64,000 bases of DNA from Anas platyrhynchos (GCF_047663525.1 NC_092606.1:6508501-6572500); one strand, 5' to 3'; shown: positions 1 to 14,180, counted from the first letter of the stretch. Numbers and translations: made by a program. Notes: a model not told the origin generated them from the letters alone.

Positions 1-190
1 CTCGGTGAAGGATTTCAACAAAATCCGTCGCTACTTCATAGCCTACGATGGTGATCTTGTGCCAGAGTTTGACACAGCCTCAGCAACGCATGTTATAGGG
101 GACATTGATGAGAATCCTGGTGCTAAACGTGTATCTCCCAAATGGATCTGGGAATGCATCCGCAAACGGAGACTGGTAGCCCCATGCTAG
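1..190 (+). CDS. LIG3: DNA ligase III, C-terminal BRCT exon (partial)
   Basis: This is the 3' end of LIG3; the rest lies left of the window. Reading from base 2, it encodes 62 residues and a TAG stop at 188-190. The segment runs through [12 protein letters not shown] and SATHVIGD to [15 protein letters not shown] at the C-terminus. That is the second half of the BRCT domain of the alpha isoform and closely matches the human C-terminus as I recall it. In the family this BRCT binds the XRCC1 BRCT and brings the ligase to single-strand breaks during base-excision repair. The WxxxCI core near the end is the conserved BRCT tryptophan motif. I cannot see the 5' splice acceptor, so the exon may begin before base 1. 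The next gene, RFFL, is convergent. Confidence 0.95.
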   Translation, partial: SVKDFNKIRRYFIAYDGDLVPEFDTASATHVIGDIDENPGAKRVSPKWIWECIRKRRLVAPC

Positions 191-495
191 CAATCTGGGG
201 CAGCTGACTGGTCTTAACACTGCTACACTTCAGGAACTCCCTGAAGGGAACAGCTGAGAACTAGGTAGGTGGAAGAAAGGGTGAGATTCCTCTGTGGGGA
301 TGTAATAGAAATGAAATGCTCAAGTCCATCAGAGGTAATTCTCAAGGTCCATAGCAGCTATATGGAATTAATTAAAACAACTCTGAGGGACACTACTGCT
401 GAATCCATTTTTCTGCCCATAATGTAGACCAATGCACTTAATATCTAGGTGCTGGTTTCATTTCTGTGGGTTTTTAAAGTTTGGGTATTTTTATA

Positions 496-509
496 AATAA
501 AGCAATAAA
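496..509 (+). terminator. LIG3: LIG3 poly(A) signals (two overlapping-range AATAAA)
   Basis: AATAAA occurs at 496-501 and again at 504-509, about 310 nt after the LIG3 stop. This suggests a 3'UTR of roughly 330-350 nt with cleavage near 520-530. The placement is inferred from position and motif only. Confidence 0.7.
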
Positions 510-530
510 ACTAAAATAGCTTCTCCTTTG

Positions 531-3500
531 CTGTCAGGACATCTTTTCTAAAGGTTATTCTCTTATCAGGACAGGACATCAGACCACCAAATATTTGAAA
601 CTATACATTGTAGTGCCAGGATACTTGTGCTGCATGGCTACAACTTACACAAAGGACACCTCCTTCAGCTGGTCTGACTTTCATTTTTCCCCGTCTTGTA
701 ACATTCAGCACAGATCTATAATACAGTAGCAGTTTATACTTCTGCATGGGTTTCCTATTAAAAAATGAGGTACCAAATAAGCTTTCCTTACAACACTTGC
801 TGCAACATTATCTGCTCATCCTCTTGGAGTATTTGTTTTCCAGAACAAGTTACTTGGGTTTTGCTCTTCAAGTTTCATTAGTAAAATTGAGACAGGAATT
901 CTACCATCTGGATGTCAGAATAGTTGAGACCTTCTTAACTGAAGCTGTTTAGAACTACTCTAAGTACTTGAATATTAATTATCAATAAATTAAAATCAAT
1001 TTTTAAAGCCTGTTTTGCATATGATGATGTGCACTTGCTGGATAAATATGCATGAGCTCCGAAGGTGTAGGCTCAGACTGCGTGTGTATGTATAGTAGAT
1101 GCAAGTTGACCAGCTTATTTCCTCTTCCGTTGCCTTAGTTTTGAGGGTTCAGAGACAACTTTATGAATATTACAAAGGAGAAAGCAAAGATGAAGTTAGG
1201 GTTCTCAGTTATTTTTCTCCCCTTCAATATCTACATACTTGTTTGTATCCCACTCTATAATGGTATTTAATCATAGTGTATCCCAAGCTTTTTCTGGTTA
1301 AAAATCAGAAGTAACTCTGCTTTGTCCTAGCTTGTTGGCAACAGAAGCAGAAAACAAAGTTAACTAAATCACATTTCAAGTTTATTATAAAATTATAAAG
1401 CAAACTTCTGTACCAAAACTAGTAGGTTTAACCATTGTAGTACCAAGAGGGTTTTTTTTAATAGAGAAAAACATGCCATTTCAAGTAGCATATTAACTTT
1501 AAAATATTTAAACCATGTACAGTGTACATAAAGGACATAAATATTTCCATTTACTATATTAGTTTAGATCATTATATTCCTTTGGATTATTAATCACTTT
1601 CTTCCGGATTTTGATTTCCCTTTAAAAACAAGTCAGTCATATCCATGAAATAGAAAGCATTTTTGCAAAGGAAAGAATGTAGTCAAAAAAAAAAAAAGTT
1701 TTTCCCTTCAGAAAGCACACTTCAGACTCAGGGTGGGTATATCTTATCTTCCCATTGCTAAAATTTCAACCACTGATGTGCAACTTGACTTATCTGTTAT
1801 AGAAAATAAACCTACTCTCTACAATAAAAGTAGATCTGTCCACAGGAGAATAATCTTCCTGTTAAATACCCCCCAGTCCTGAGTTTATTGAAAAAGGATG
1901 TGAATCTTCACAGTGACTTTACTAATGAGGCTGTTCAAAGCTTTGTATGTATATTACTGTACCTCTTAAAGAGTAAATACAGTTAATGCTTACCTGCTTT
2001 TTTTTTTTTTAACCATGATGCATTGAACTGTATCAGTTCTCTTCTCATGCTGGAAGCTGTTAAACCTTAAGCCAAAGGTTAGAGAACAACCTGAACAGGG
2101 GAAGAGGTAAAACTCAGCATTTTCATTTAAATAAGCCTCAGCAGCTCTTATTTTTATCAAGTTTAGAGGCCACCTCAATAGCGCAGAGGTTCTGTTAACT
2201 ACTGAGTGACAGGCTTCTTTGTCTTAAGTGCTTAACTTCTACTTGCAAAGTAGAGACCCTCCACTCTGTGCCTGTTGAGGAGTTGCTACTCCTATGATAT
2301 GCATGTTAAATATTACAACAGTTTAATTTACTGTTAACTCATTCCCACTTACTGCAAAAGTAGAGGGCTTTGGTGATCATTTCTATAACTGCACTTCCCA
2401 GGATTCCAGAGGCTTTAAGTCAACACTTGTTTTTATGCTCTGTTGACACCCATGCAGTGTGTTTGAATGCTCAATGATCATCAGAGCATAAAGGGGAAAG
2501 TTGGATAGGAAAGAACTGCAGCAGAAGGTACTCAACTTCACACATTGCTTGAACTGATTATGTAGTGCCACAGTGGCTGAAAAATTAAGGCATCAAGATT
2601 CTGAAACTTACACATTACCAGCCACAGGGACAGGCTACTTGCACTGAGGGAAAATAGGTTAGTTACAGTTTGCTTTAGTAAGGCTTCCAAAGAAACACGC
2701 TTTTCACAAGGATAGCTCTAATATTTTGTGATTGTCACCTGTCAGACCACAAAGTCTCTTATCCACCCTCACAAAGATCACAAAATAAATTGTTCTTGCT
2801 AAGCAGGCTTAATGCAAGAGAACTAAAACTGAAAAAAGGGAAACTGATTAATACACAGAAGCCTCTGCAGTTCACTTCTGCTCATTTTATTGACTCAGGG
2901 AAAATAAAGTTTGCCTCTGCTTTCTTCCAGGTCTCTTCTAAAAAGAAAGTCACCTGTACTTAAATATGATTGTGTAGCAATAGAACTCATACACTTCAGC
3001 TGTATGTTTTCCTCACAAAACCAGAAAGACACAAGCCTTAGCTTCTTAACTCCTTAATCACAGGAATTCAGTTCAATTTTAAAGCAACTACTGGCATATA
3101 TTGTAAGGAAGCCTATGAATCCAACAAATCAACAGCAGGCAAACGAGATATTCCCATCCTAGTGGCACAAAAAAAAAAAAAAAAAACCAACACCAGGCAA
3201 GATAAGGCTGTATGTTTCACAGTCTCAGTCCCCTTACATTTTTCAGTAATACAGAGCCCACCTTCAAATAAAATGGTACATTTTTCCACAATCCCACTAG
3301 GCTGGAATTAAGTTCATTCTGAATACAGAAATTGGAGGCAGGCTGCCTGTCCTGCAAGCATAAGTTAAATTGAAAAAAAATATATTCATTGAAAATTAAA
3401 TTGACAGTGAATAGTATGTTGCATAAACACAACATGGGGGAAGTAGAATCAGAACTCAGTAGCAGCTAAACACATCACTTTTTGAGACCCCAGTCTATTT

Positions 3501-3860
3501 TGTTTATTATTCAGGGGGAAAATCAGAAGCTTCAGTATCTAATATTTGTGGTGGAAAGACAGGCATCTGTTTATCTCCCACCAGTGGATCACGTTACTCT
3601 ATAATGTTGGTTATTAATTATTTCTGTCTGCTGCTGGCAATAACGTCCAGGGAGTCCAGGCACTGTGGTGTAAAACGGTACAGTGGAAAGGGCACAGCCA
3701 AACATAGCTTGAGTAAGAGCAATTTTCCCCAAGCTTCATTCATCCCTCACTTCCAGCTTCCAGTACAGTCCACATCCTAATCTCTGACCTAACTATCTGT
3801 CATAGTTTTGACCATTTCCCTAACAGCAGATGAGGCTTTAAGGCATCACCAGTCTTCCAC
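531..3860. other. LIG3/RFFL convergent 3' region, mostly RFFL 3'UTR or spacer
   Basis: AT-rich sequence with no coding exon that I can support. Because RFFL is on the minus strand, its 3'UTR must lie in the upper part of this interval. Minus-strand AATAAA motifs (TTTATT on +) occur at 3503-3508, 2886-2891 and 1381-1386, so the RFFL 3'UTR could be about 0.36, 0.97 or 2.5 kb long. Short A or T runs occur at 1685-1697, 2001-2010 and 3170-3186. I see no transposon ends or RNA genes here. Confidence 0.5.
3503..3508 (-). terminator. RFFL: Nearest candidate RFFL poly(A) signal
   Basis: TTTATT on the plus strand reads AATAAA on the minus strand, about 350 nt downstream of the RFFL stop codon. Two further minus-strand AATAAA motifs downstream (2886-2891, 1381-1386) could serve longer 3'UTRs, so this is only the nearest candidate. 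Confidence 0.4.
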
Positions 3861-6800
3861 TTAGGACCTAAAGACATGAACAGCCCTTACAACGTACTGC
3901 CTGCATATGGGACATTCGCTCATTCGCTTTCCACATTTAGTGCAGGTGACCAAGTGGCCGCATTCTAGCAGGACACAGTCAGCGGGTAAGTCCATGCAGA
4001 TTTTGCAGAGGTTGTCCTCCGTGCCAGAGCGCCCAGCACCACCTAAGTAAACAAGAGACCACAGTTTGCATGAGACAAAGAAAGGTATGTCATTGTGCAA
4101 TCTGTGAGTTGTCTTTAGCAAAGGGCTTCTAATGTACTTTGCACGCTGAAGATTTGGAAAAAGTCCCCTTTGCATCTACAATAATTTAGGTATACCTGCT
4201 CCATCAAATGGCAAGGAGTAGAAGGCTTTAGCTTTTACACGGTACTTTCTGTATGATGAAAAGTACCACTGAGATTCTTAGCAATGACACAAACAAAGCA
4301 ACATTAAGAATATCACTTACCCATTTGATCGTCAGTGTCAGAAACTGCAACATAAGAAGAAAAAGTTATTTGGTGGGAATAAGAGAAGCTGGGAAAAAAA
4401 TTGCTCCAGCAGTACTATTAAGCAGAAGGTAAAAGCCTCGAAGGGAGATTACTAAACCAAAACAAACAAGGCTCCTTTTTCCTGATCCCCATGCAGAGGT
4501 TCACACATTCTGTGCAAGAAACTTTCTCTTCTACTGAGCTTACGTAACAGTAACTGCTTCACAGAGATAAGCGACTATCTAGAATGATATCTCAATCTTT
4601 AAGACAGTCGGAATTTATGCAATGTAGCTTCCTAGAGCTACTCTTTCAGTAGCCCCTTCTGCCAGTTTCTTTGATGTTACACAAGCTCACCAATATTGTT
4701 GAACATAGCTGAGACACATGCACACACTGGGTAACTAATCAAGAAAAGTATTATAAATTCTGTCAAAAGCGTGAAATGCAGCAAAAGAAGAACATGAAAA
4801 TGAGGTGGTTGTCTTAAATCTTTTATCATATGTGTAGGACAAAGCTTGGCGAGATGTTTAAAAAACAGCACTGCTTTGGACAACAGCAAGAAACAAACCT
4901 CTCTCTAAAGTCAAAGCATTAAAATATACTTCTAAATGTACTTCTGGAAACAACTTGCAAATTGGGGGGGGGAAGAGGGAGGGGTGTTTTTTAAACTAAT
5001 CATCAAGAATTGCACACTGGGACCTGAAAGTCAAGCACGATGCATCCTCTCTGCACTTCTGGCACACCACTATCTCTTCATCAGTCAACCATGCAGGCAC
5101 AGCAGGTGCAGGTCATGCACATGAAGGTTCCCCATGTGATTAAAAGGACAGAACCAAGGGACAGATAACCACAGCCGTTCAGAAGCGGAAGCCACAGTCA
5201 CTGACTACACGTCTCTTCTCTACAGACCAGCTACTAGTCATTGCCTTAGCTAAGGCATTTTCTGGCTCACTTTGCCAGTTACCACAAGTCAAGTGCTGAA
5301 AGCTCACTCTAGCTCTTGCAGTCCTGTCTGTAGCCATACATCAGCTGTTCTGTGTGTGCTGGAGCAACCAGCACGATCTGCCACAGCTGTACAAAGTCCT
5401 GAGTTGGATGGCACATGGTTCTCCTTTATTGCTACTATGGGGAAGTCACTCTCCACAGCTTGCATAATGCTCTCCTCTTAAACAGATACAAACAGTGGCA
5501 AGTAGTGTGCTACTTTCACTCTAATTCAAGCTTGATACAGTACCTCTACTCTCACTTGCAAGAAAAAGAAACAAGGTAAGTTCTACTCCCTTCTGCAACT
5601 GTCTGCAGAAAGGGAGAACAGGTACATGCTTGCTAAATTTCTTACCTAGATGCTGAAGGTCTTTCTCTTTGTAAAGACGAGCCACCCTCTCTAACAGCTC
5701 CCACTTTTCACAGCAGCCTTTGTAGTTGACAAAGTTGCGAGCAAGAATTTCCTTCAGCTGTCGCACAGAGAGTGCATTGATGTCTCCAATGCTTGTTAGA
5801 TCAGAAAGAGAAGCCTTCCTCCCCAGCACCAGGTTATCTCCTGAGTGAGTAGACTGAAAGGGAACAAAGACGGAACAATTCTTGCTCTCAGCAACCACCA
5901 ATGCAATTTAAGTAAGCTTTCAACACAGGAATTATCAGGAATTAGTGTTTGGACATACACGTAACTTCAATTATTCTGTGAATCCCTCCATTTATCAGAA
6001 ATACAAATCCTAAGATGGAAATAAATCATTCCTATAGTGTCCAAGTGACACCAGTTCTTTCTATATGTGGAGGACAGGATGATGCTATACAAGGGGGTTG
6101 GTTGTGTCTGCAGGTGGTCAGGCTGAACTACTGTTTAGTCACCCATCTCTGTAGTAATGATTCTGTGGTGGCAAATACACATAGGAAACTTGATGTTCCT
6201 TGTTATCTGTCTAATTCCAGGTCACAAACCTGTGTCTCCTCCTCTGTCGGTGCTTCTGGTGCATTCTCAACTCCTGTCATATCAGCTTGGCTTGGAGACA
6301 CATACCCAGCTGCCTAAAAGAGGGAATAAAGCTTTCACCAACAGTGTATCTCTGTCCAGAGGAAAATAAGCTTGATAGTTTAGTCCAACTGCAAACCCCA
6401 CCCACTGGAACGGCAAGCTGCAGCACGAGGTAAAAGCTAGGCATACTGGCAGAAGATACCTCCTGTGCAGCACTTAAAAACAATTTTAAAATGAGTAAAA
6501 CAATTTTTAAAAATGGAAGTGCAGCATCTGACCCTCTGAAGTCCCACTTAATTTAAACCCTGGTAGAGTGCTTTTACAATCAGCTGCCACATGATGTTCT
6601 TGTGAGGCTGGGTCAGCAAGAGAACAAAATCTACATGGACATAAGACAGTAGCAGGGCCCCTGACAAGGTCACGGTGCAAGTCCTGGCACTGCTATGCAA
6701 TCCTTCAGTATGAAGTGGCTGCAGCATGTGACCCCTGTGATATCACAGCCTGACTGCACACCAAGTATCAGTGCAAGACTCCTTATAAGACCCCTCCACA

Positions 6801-9800
6801 AAAATACTCAGAGACATCATCAAAGGTCACCTTCAGAGTAACCACACAGAAGTACCTCCTTGCCTGGGTGCTGGATTGGACAAACAGGAGACACTACATG
6901 AAGGACCAGCAGAATCAAAGCTGGAAAAGGGGCAGTTGCTCAGAGCACTCAATAAAGTGAAAGGAACTGCAGTGTAATTCCAGCTGACTACCCTCAGCAG
7001 CTATCCTCCCCCTCTGGTTTCCCTACTGAGGAAGAAGACTGCAGCATTATCATCCTAGAGAGATGATAACTGGTTGATATTTACAAAATTGAGGAATAAA
7101 AATGAAAGGAAATGAATAGTAGAGTGTCCTGTGAGTTGAGAAAAGAATCTGTAATATATTACAGGACAGTATGGGAAGACTACAGAACTGAATGTGCAGG
7201 TAAAAAATCGGGATGACAATATCCAGAAAACAAAAAGGCCCTTAAACGATAATGTAAATAATAACAATAATGTAAATAATAATGTAGAATAAAAAAGGAG
7301 AAAAAAAAATAATGAACCTCTTTATTTTGTATTAGATACATCTGCTGAGGAAGCAGAAGGTACAGACACTTCCACAGCTCCAGTCCACAAGGAACTAAAC
7401 ATACCTATTAACTTACGTAATAGGACTGGGAGCAGATGTCAGACACTGAGTAAACTTCCCATATGAGATAGCAGAAAGACAAACAAAGCAAAATCAATAA
7501 AAACAATTCAATTCAAATGCCCTTTACAAGGTTCCTCAGAACAGCATTCATCGTCAACTGAAGACTGACAACAGACTTGGGGTTGTGTTTTCTATTGATC
7601 TGGGTGCAGGAGGTACCAAAAACTTTGCCCAAATCACAGTAGCCTTTCCCAGCAGTTTCAGTTGCAGGATTGCTTTAAACTGTGCTCACTGTCTCGCACA
7701 TGAATTCAAGAGTAACAACAACCAATACCTACATACAGTTGTCAACATCAACACACAAAGATCTGTGCACCAACACAGACATCACATACCAAAGGAACCA
7801 TTAGTCACAGGAAGTAGCTAGTAGCAAAAAAAAAAAACATATGTCTCAAAGGACTTCAAAATCTTGCTGTTCCCAGAGTGAGTGCTCACTATACTTAGCC
7901 CTGCCCACCAAATTAAATGCCGCTAGTGCAGAAATTCCACAGAAGCAGCACATTCCACTTTGGTGCAGCAGCACGGCAGTGTAAAACAACTCTAATTATT
8001 CTGTAAAAAAAAAAAAAAAAGTGAACTCCTCACTCCAAATTTATTAATATAAAAAAACACCACAACTGCGAAAGGCATGTATAAAATGCAATTGAAGCAT
8101 TTTGTCAGCTGCTCTAAACAGAAGCCCTCTTACTTTTTAAGCAGGCATCCATAGTGTTAAACTTGTATGGCACATTACCTACTTGGAAACCTCATGCAGC
8201 ATCTTAGTAGTTAATCCAAAAATAGAGATGGACAAGTATGCGAAAGATGCTTCTGGTTAAAGACTGTACCTGTTGATGTTCCTGAGCTCGTGAACTTGAG
8301 ATGGAATCTGCAGACGCTGGAGACGCATCACGTGAGGTAGATGATGCCGTGCTGGTTGACGGGTGAGTCACAAAGTCTTGCTGTCCAGAGGCACTAGTAT
8401 TAAATGGGCTTGTTCTTATTTGATCTTCCTGGTTAATTACTGGATGCTGGCTAAGAATCAGAAATACCAGGTCCTCCTTTTCACGACACAACTCTGTGGA
8501 AATCTCATGGAGTGTCAAATAGTCTCGCAGTTCCTTCACCTTCATCTTCATCAGCTCTTCCCGCTGAAAACCTGTGGCTCGGAAACGCTGACAGAGGTGG
8601 CAGAGGAGGGGACCATCTTCAGTCTGGTTTGAGCAGGACATACAAAAATGTTTCTTACAGTCCACGCAGATATGCTGGGGAAGAAAAGGGAACAGAATTA
8701 AACTGGAGCATGACGAGACAGCAGGGCACAGCAGCCACAGGCAGCACTCCCATGGCACCTGGAAGCCAAGGTAAGCCGTGACCCCTATTAGGGCATAATC
8801 AAAACCTTCTAATTTACAACAAAGAGCCAAATATGTACACACGCTCCTAGGTAAAGTAAAGGACTGACCCTAGGAGCAGGCCACTAGATTCCTCACAGAT
8901 GTTAGAGAAGCACTACAGAAACTAGAGACCTACCCAGAAAAAATATATCCGGAAACAATTCCCTCAAGTGACAGGAGATTTCTGCCCCACAGTCTGGACC
9001 CGTTCACCCAGTTTAAGCCACAGCTGAAACCAAGAGATATTTAGGAGGCAGCAGACTGCAGAGTGCATCACAGCCAGCTGTACGTTGCTTCATAAAACAA
9101 CAAAGCACTGGTCTGTGCAGTAAGAAAGTTCCAGCATCAAAGGGAACCACTTACAAACATCTCTTTTTTGCTTCGTATATGCTACAAGCAACCCCCCCTT
9201 TTTTTCCTCTCCAGATTGCTGCAGTCACTAAATGAATCTTCTTTTCACCATAAGAGCAACTGCCTGACAAACAAAAAAAAAAAAATTAACATTTATTCAT
9301 CAAAACCAACTACTTGACTTTAAAAATAACATGAACACTGTGTGGCGATGAGGTACTAGACAGAAAGTGTTGGAAGTTTTGGAAATATTAGGCCCCAGAT
9401 GTTTTAAAACTTTAAATAACGGAACTTGATCTGAAATGTTTGTATTTTATTCTGTTCTGATATCACTCAGGGCTCGATTTTCAGAAGTTCCAAGCACTCA
9501 CAGTCCATGTTGACTTCTGCAGAAAGTGTTCAACACTTGGGGAAGTCAAATCCTGCACTTTCCAATAGGAAGAGCAGCACAGCAGCCACATTACGCACCC
9601 TTAAAAAAGTCCTGAGGGGAAAAAAAAAGAACTGGATTATTTCAGTGCTGGTTAAGGAATGCTAACTCACAGTCTCAGACCAGCAGCCCTATGAAACAGA
9701 GCTCAACAGGCAGCACCTACAGATGGCATTTCCTTTCTTGTCCTGACAGGGCACATCATTTCTACCCTGAAATGGTCACCTCTGGAATGAGCCAAGTAGG

Positions 9801-12800
9801 CTCGGGTTTTCTTTCTTTTGAGATTCCTCATTCTGAAAGGGTTTGTGTGTATGTTTGCTTGTCCCAGCAGGAACTGGAGCAAAATCAAAAAGGCTTCAGA
9901 AAGACCAGTCAGTAACAGTCACCGTGTATCACTGGAGTTTTAGGCTGTGGTTAGATATTTATGATTTATACCCTTCTACATCTGCTTGGGGGAGAGAAAG
10001 AGTTTTCCCTGTTCGATTTATGACTCACCATAAATTTGCCTAGTTATCCTAACATCCCAATCTTTCAGAGCTGTATGAGGAAAAATACCCATGAAGACTT
10101 GGAGAAGCAACAAATACAAACTCATAGACAAAAAAAGCTTCATGAATTGCTCCTAGTGATTAAAGAACATTTCTGATTTCACAGTTCAAAGAAAGTAGAT
10201 GTTTCTCATGTTTTAAAGGTGTAATACACTACTTGCTTACATAAGTTCCTTCTGACCCCTTTATAGCCTGGCAGCCCCCTTGCCCACACCACCCATACAA
10301 TTATAACCACCAGACTCCTCATTTAGCCCCTGTGATAGACTTAAATTGACAGTTAGTGGGGAAGGTCCCAGCTTCCTGCCTAAGCACAGTAAGACATGAA
10401 CATTTTTACCACAGAGAGAATCTCATGCGGACTTGAAACCTCATCTCAAAATTGCTGTTTATCTGGGGGCACGCCACGTAAAGTGCCTTTCCTGTCTTGC
10501 TCTGTTGCTGATGGAAGTCAATCCCCATATACCATCCAGTTTTGAAAAGTTTTCCATAACTTGGCCATTATTAAAAGAAGCATTGGTGACTTCTTTGACC
10601 CCAATACTGTAGGAAAAATTCATTAATTTGAAAAGATTTGGGGCAGGCACATGCCTGGAGTGGGGACACAAAGGCACATTAATGGAAAATAACCACATTA
10701 ACAGCACTTTCCTTCTGTCAATTGCCATCCTGTCTCCTGTCAGGAGAGCAACCAGAAAAACTGAGAAAAAAACATATATACATATGTGTGTGTATATATT
10801 CTGCTTTACTCTGGCTGTAGGGTAGCCTTCCCCGTGCTCTGCAGACTGCCACTTCGGCTCCCAAGGGAACTGTATGGCCAAGGACCTCCTAACCCAGAAA
10901 ACGCCTACTTGAGTGCTTCTGTGTTTAGATATCACATGAGCGAGCACAGCACAAGGGCTGCATTATCCAGCGTACTTTTTTGCAAGCCATTAACAGCAAT
11001 AACACAAGTTTGCTTTAGTTATCAAATGATACACTTGAGAAGTCAAAATAAAAGCAGGCTGATAAGTCTCTGACTTATCAGCTCGCCACTAGGATTCATC
11101 TTCGTTCCCAGCCTGTATCAAAGCGTCAGGTATTTGAACACACACACACAAGCTGCTTGCTGCACCTTAGTATTAAGCAGCTTTTACAGCTTTTGATACA
11201 TTTGTTGACCTCTGAAAAGGCCGTGACTAAAGACCACGTTCTCTTCAGAACGATGCATTTCAGACATGGCAGTAAATTAAAGCCTGTTACTAAAAGGTCA
11301 GACCATGTCTGAACGCTGCTTACTATTTCTAACTGGTAGCACAATCACAGGGTGGTCAAGCAGAAGCAAAATACTTTAAATCAGAAGTCTGTCCTGAACA
11401 TAAGCTGCTGCGGGTGGTGTGCTCTGACAGCTAGTCTCCCCGAGATACCAGGATGGGGCTTTGATACACTTGGCTCTTCTCCATATGCAGGATAAAAGGA
11501 AGAAATGCCAATATTCAAGCTTTCAGCACAGCTAGTGTTGTTTAGTTTGGTTTGTTTCTTTTTTTTTTTTTTTCTTTCTTCAAATCTTACACTCCAGCTT
11601 GCCAGGAGCTTTTTCTGGAAGTATGCAAAGAAAAGCATCTTCCTGAAATGTCAGCCAGTTTAAGCCACTGAAATCAGAAAACAGGGAAGGAACAACAATC
11701 TGACATGTCCCCCAGAAACGCCTGCCATAGCTTTCCATTGGTGGAGATGGAAATGAAGAATGCTTGTTTCAAATTTAAAAGATTGTGGGGATTTTGCTGC
11801 AGAACAGCAAGATCAAAGAAGTCAGCTAAGGAAGAAAAACAAAAACAAAACAAAAGAATTGAGATTATTTTTGCTTCCAAAATTGAGCTTTACATCTTTT
11901 AAAGATGCTCCAACAGTTACTTAAAAGCATTTTACAAGTCCATGCTCATTCACATGTTCCTTACCCCAGTCCTTTTAGTTGATGCCATGTTATATGAAAA
12001 TTAAAAATACAATTATGATGAAAATTCAAGAACTTAAAATACAATCTTTCTGCCTTTGTTTTTGAAGGCAAATTAAGTTATCCATACGGTCTGCAACGTG
12101 GAAAGAATTTGTTTTAATCCACTGTATTTCAATATAAACATCAGCTGGAGTTTAGAGTTCAAAGGTACTGCCTCTCCTGGGACAAAACAGTTTTCTGGGG
12201 TCTTGTTGCATCAAAGTAAGATTTCCTGCCTTTCTCCATCCACATCAACAGAATTAAAGAATTAACATGGCTTACAAACATGTCAGTTTTTCTATAACTG
12301 ATGTATGCAGTTCTTTACATCAAATCCCCCTCTGGAGGCCAAGGGCTGATGGCTGAGCTCTAGCAGACCTTCCTGCAGCTGTTTAAGCTTTACCACCTGT
12401 AGTCACCCAGCCCCTGTCAGTCCCAGGGACTGCAGTGGTTGCAGTGGCAGAAGAAAGGTGGCCTGTGAGTTAGGAACCCCCCTTCACAATACAGAACATA
12501 AGCCTCAAACTCATCTTCATTGATAGCCTGCGCTGAATGGGAGCAGCTGAGACAGAAGCACGCATTGTACTCCGCTGTCCCAGTTACGCAGCCAGCCAGC
12601 TCCAGCAGGAAAACAGGGAAATCTGCTGGGGGCAGAAACATCTTACACTGCTTCAGCAGATCCTCTACAACTTGCACAGCGGAGCTGTACCTAGCCCCCA
12701 TCGGTCCCTCTGTTCTCACATACCTGGAAAGGCATCAATAACTCATACACAAGACACTGCTTGGAAAGCAGCTTACACTGGAACGTGCATTTTAGAAGAT

Positions 12801-14180
12801 AACAGGGGAAAATAGGCCTAGCACTGGGTATAGTATAACTCACACATACCTTCATGATTTATTTACATTTCAAAGCAGAATCACCTACATCCACTACTTG
12901 CTAGTATGCAGAGGAGTTAACATTGGATTCAGAATAATTCTTTTTGCAAGTATGTGCAAAGACTCCACAGTGTAAAGACAATATTATGCACACTCACACG
13001 CAGTGATTGTACCATTTATTCCCAGCTGACCCGGAATCTGCCTGCTGTCAAAAGACATCTAAGCATATTTACATACCCAAACCTACACTAAGGGGAGTAA
13101 CACCTCAAAACATATTACTAAAACTCCAATTTGTAAGGATTTCTGGAGCAGTAACTCTTCTCAGTGCAAAAGTAAGCATCCCTGTTGTTCAATGAATAGA
13201 AAGCAACAGCTCTACCAAGACTTACCATTTCTCAGAAAAAATACCTCAAAAAATATCTCAAAGATATTTGCCAACAGGCATAAATATATCAGACACTTCT
13301 TAAGCCATGGAGTTTGGACTCTGAACAGCTTTCCTCAAAAGAAGATTTTAAAAGCAGCATTATAGGAACCACCACGCCTAAATAATGTCCCAGGCGGGGT
13401 TTACTGTCTAATTGAAGATCTCACGATAGCAATTATTTTGGTATCTATATGCTTGAAAGTGAAGTCTATAGACAAGATAAAATGGATTTGTTTTCCGGTT
13501 GGCTTATTTGTTTTGGCACCAAGCTTCAGCAATTCAACACACCCTCAATAAACTTATATGGCTTTTTAGTTTGCAGGAGATAGTAGATCTTCCTTTCCTG
13601 GAAGCACAGATAGACTACTAAACTTACCATGACTTTTTGTTAAAGAGCATTAGACATTTTAAAATAACAAATGAAAAAACTAATGTTCAAGTTAATGCTC
13701 CTTTAAACGGTTATAAGCAGTTCGACCACCTTCTTTTAGCATCTGGGAGAGCCAAGTCTAAGGCTAACTACCACATCTCTAATCATCTTTAACTGCGCCT
13801 GCTAATTGCGAAAGAATGACTAAGGGATACAGAAGCAAAGGCAAGCTGTCTTACTCCATATGGTATCCTCAAATCAGATGCCTCTAACGTGCACCCCTTT
13901 CTCTTCAAATCAGCTCTTGGTAATTAAGCAGACATCAGGCAGCACGCTGCGAAGTGAGCAGTCAGCGGCACCAGGGCAGACGTTCACAACTCACCTTTCT
14001 GGAGGAATTGTCGAAGTGCGCCCCGCACGCTTTACAGCTCTCCTCAGAAGCAGTGGGAGAGGGGTAGGAGCTGTACCCAGGGTTGGAGTAGGCCTGGGCT
14101 CTGGCTCCCTGCTCTGGCTGCGACTGCATCTCTTCAGCTGAGCCATCCAGGCAAAACCAGTTACAACAGCCTGCCCACAT
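3861..14180 (-). CDS. RFFL: Rififylin / CARP2, RING E3 ubiquitin ligase
   Basis: Six coding exons, 5' to 3' on the minus strand: 13995-14185 (ATG at 14178-14180, only five UTR bases before it), 8270-8674, 6230-6313, 5646-5853, 4321-4344 and 3861-4042 (TAA at 3861-3863). Phases agree throughout and give 362 aa; I recall 363 for human. The N-terminus [13 protein letters not shown] is the cysteine-rich, probably acylated segment. A FYVE-like zinc finger spans about residues 49-90 ([27 protein letters not shown]). A SAP-like helix pair lies near 103-135 and a second, [20 protein letters not shown], near 254-273. The RING finger is residues 315-349 (CKIC, LECGH, CTKC, CPIC). The product is an endosome- and membrane-associated E3 ligase known for targeting caspases-8/10 and misfolded CFTR; that role comes from the family. 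The 24-nt exon 4321-4344 is a microexon. Confidence 0.95.
4321..4344 (-). CDS. RFFL: RFFL 24-nt in-frame microexon
   Basis: On the minus strand this segment sits between an acceptor (TTGCAG) and a donor (GTAAGTGA). It adds 24 nt, encoding about VSDTDDQM, just before the RING. The human protein has an equivalent acidic linker at this point. Exons on both sides have matching phase 1, so skipping it keeps the frame and would shorten the linker by eight residues. Confidence 0.75.
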
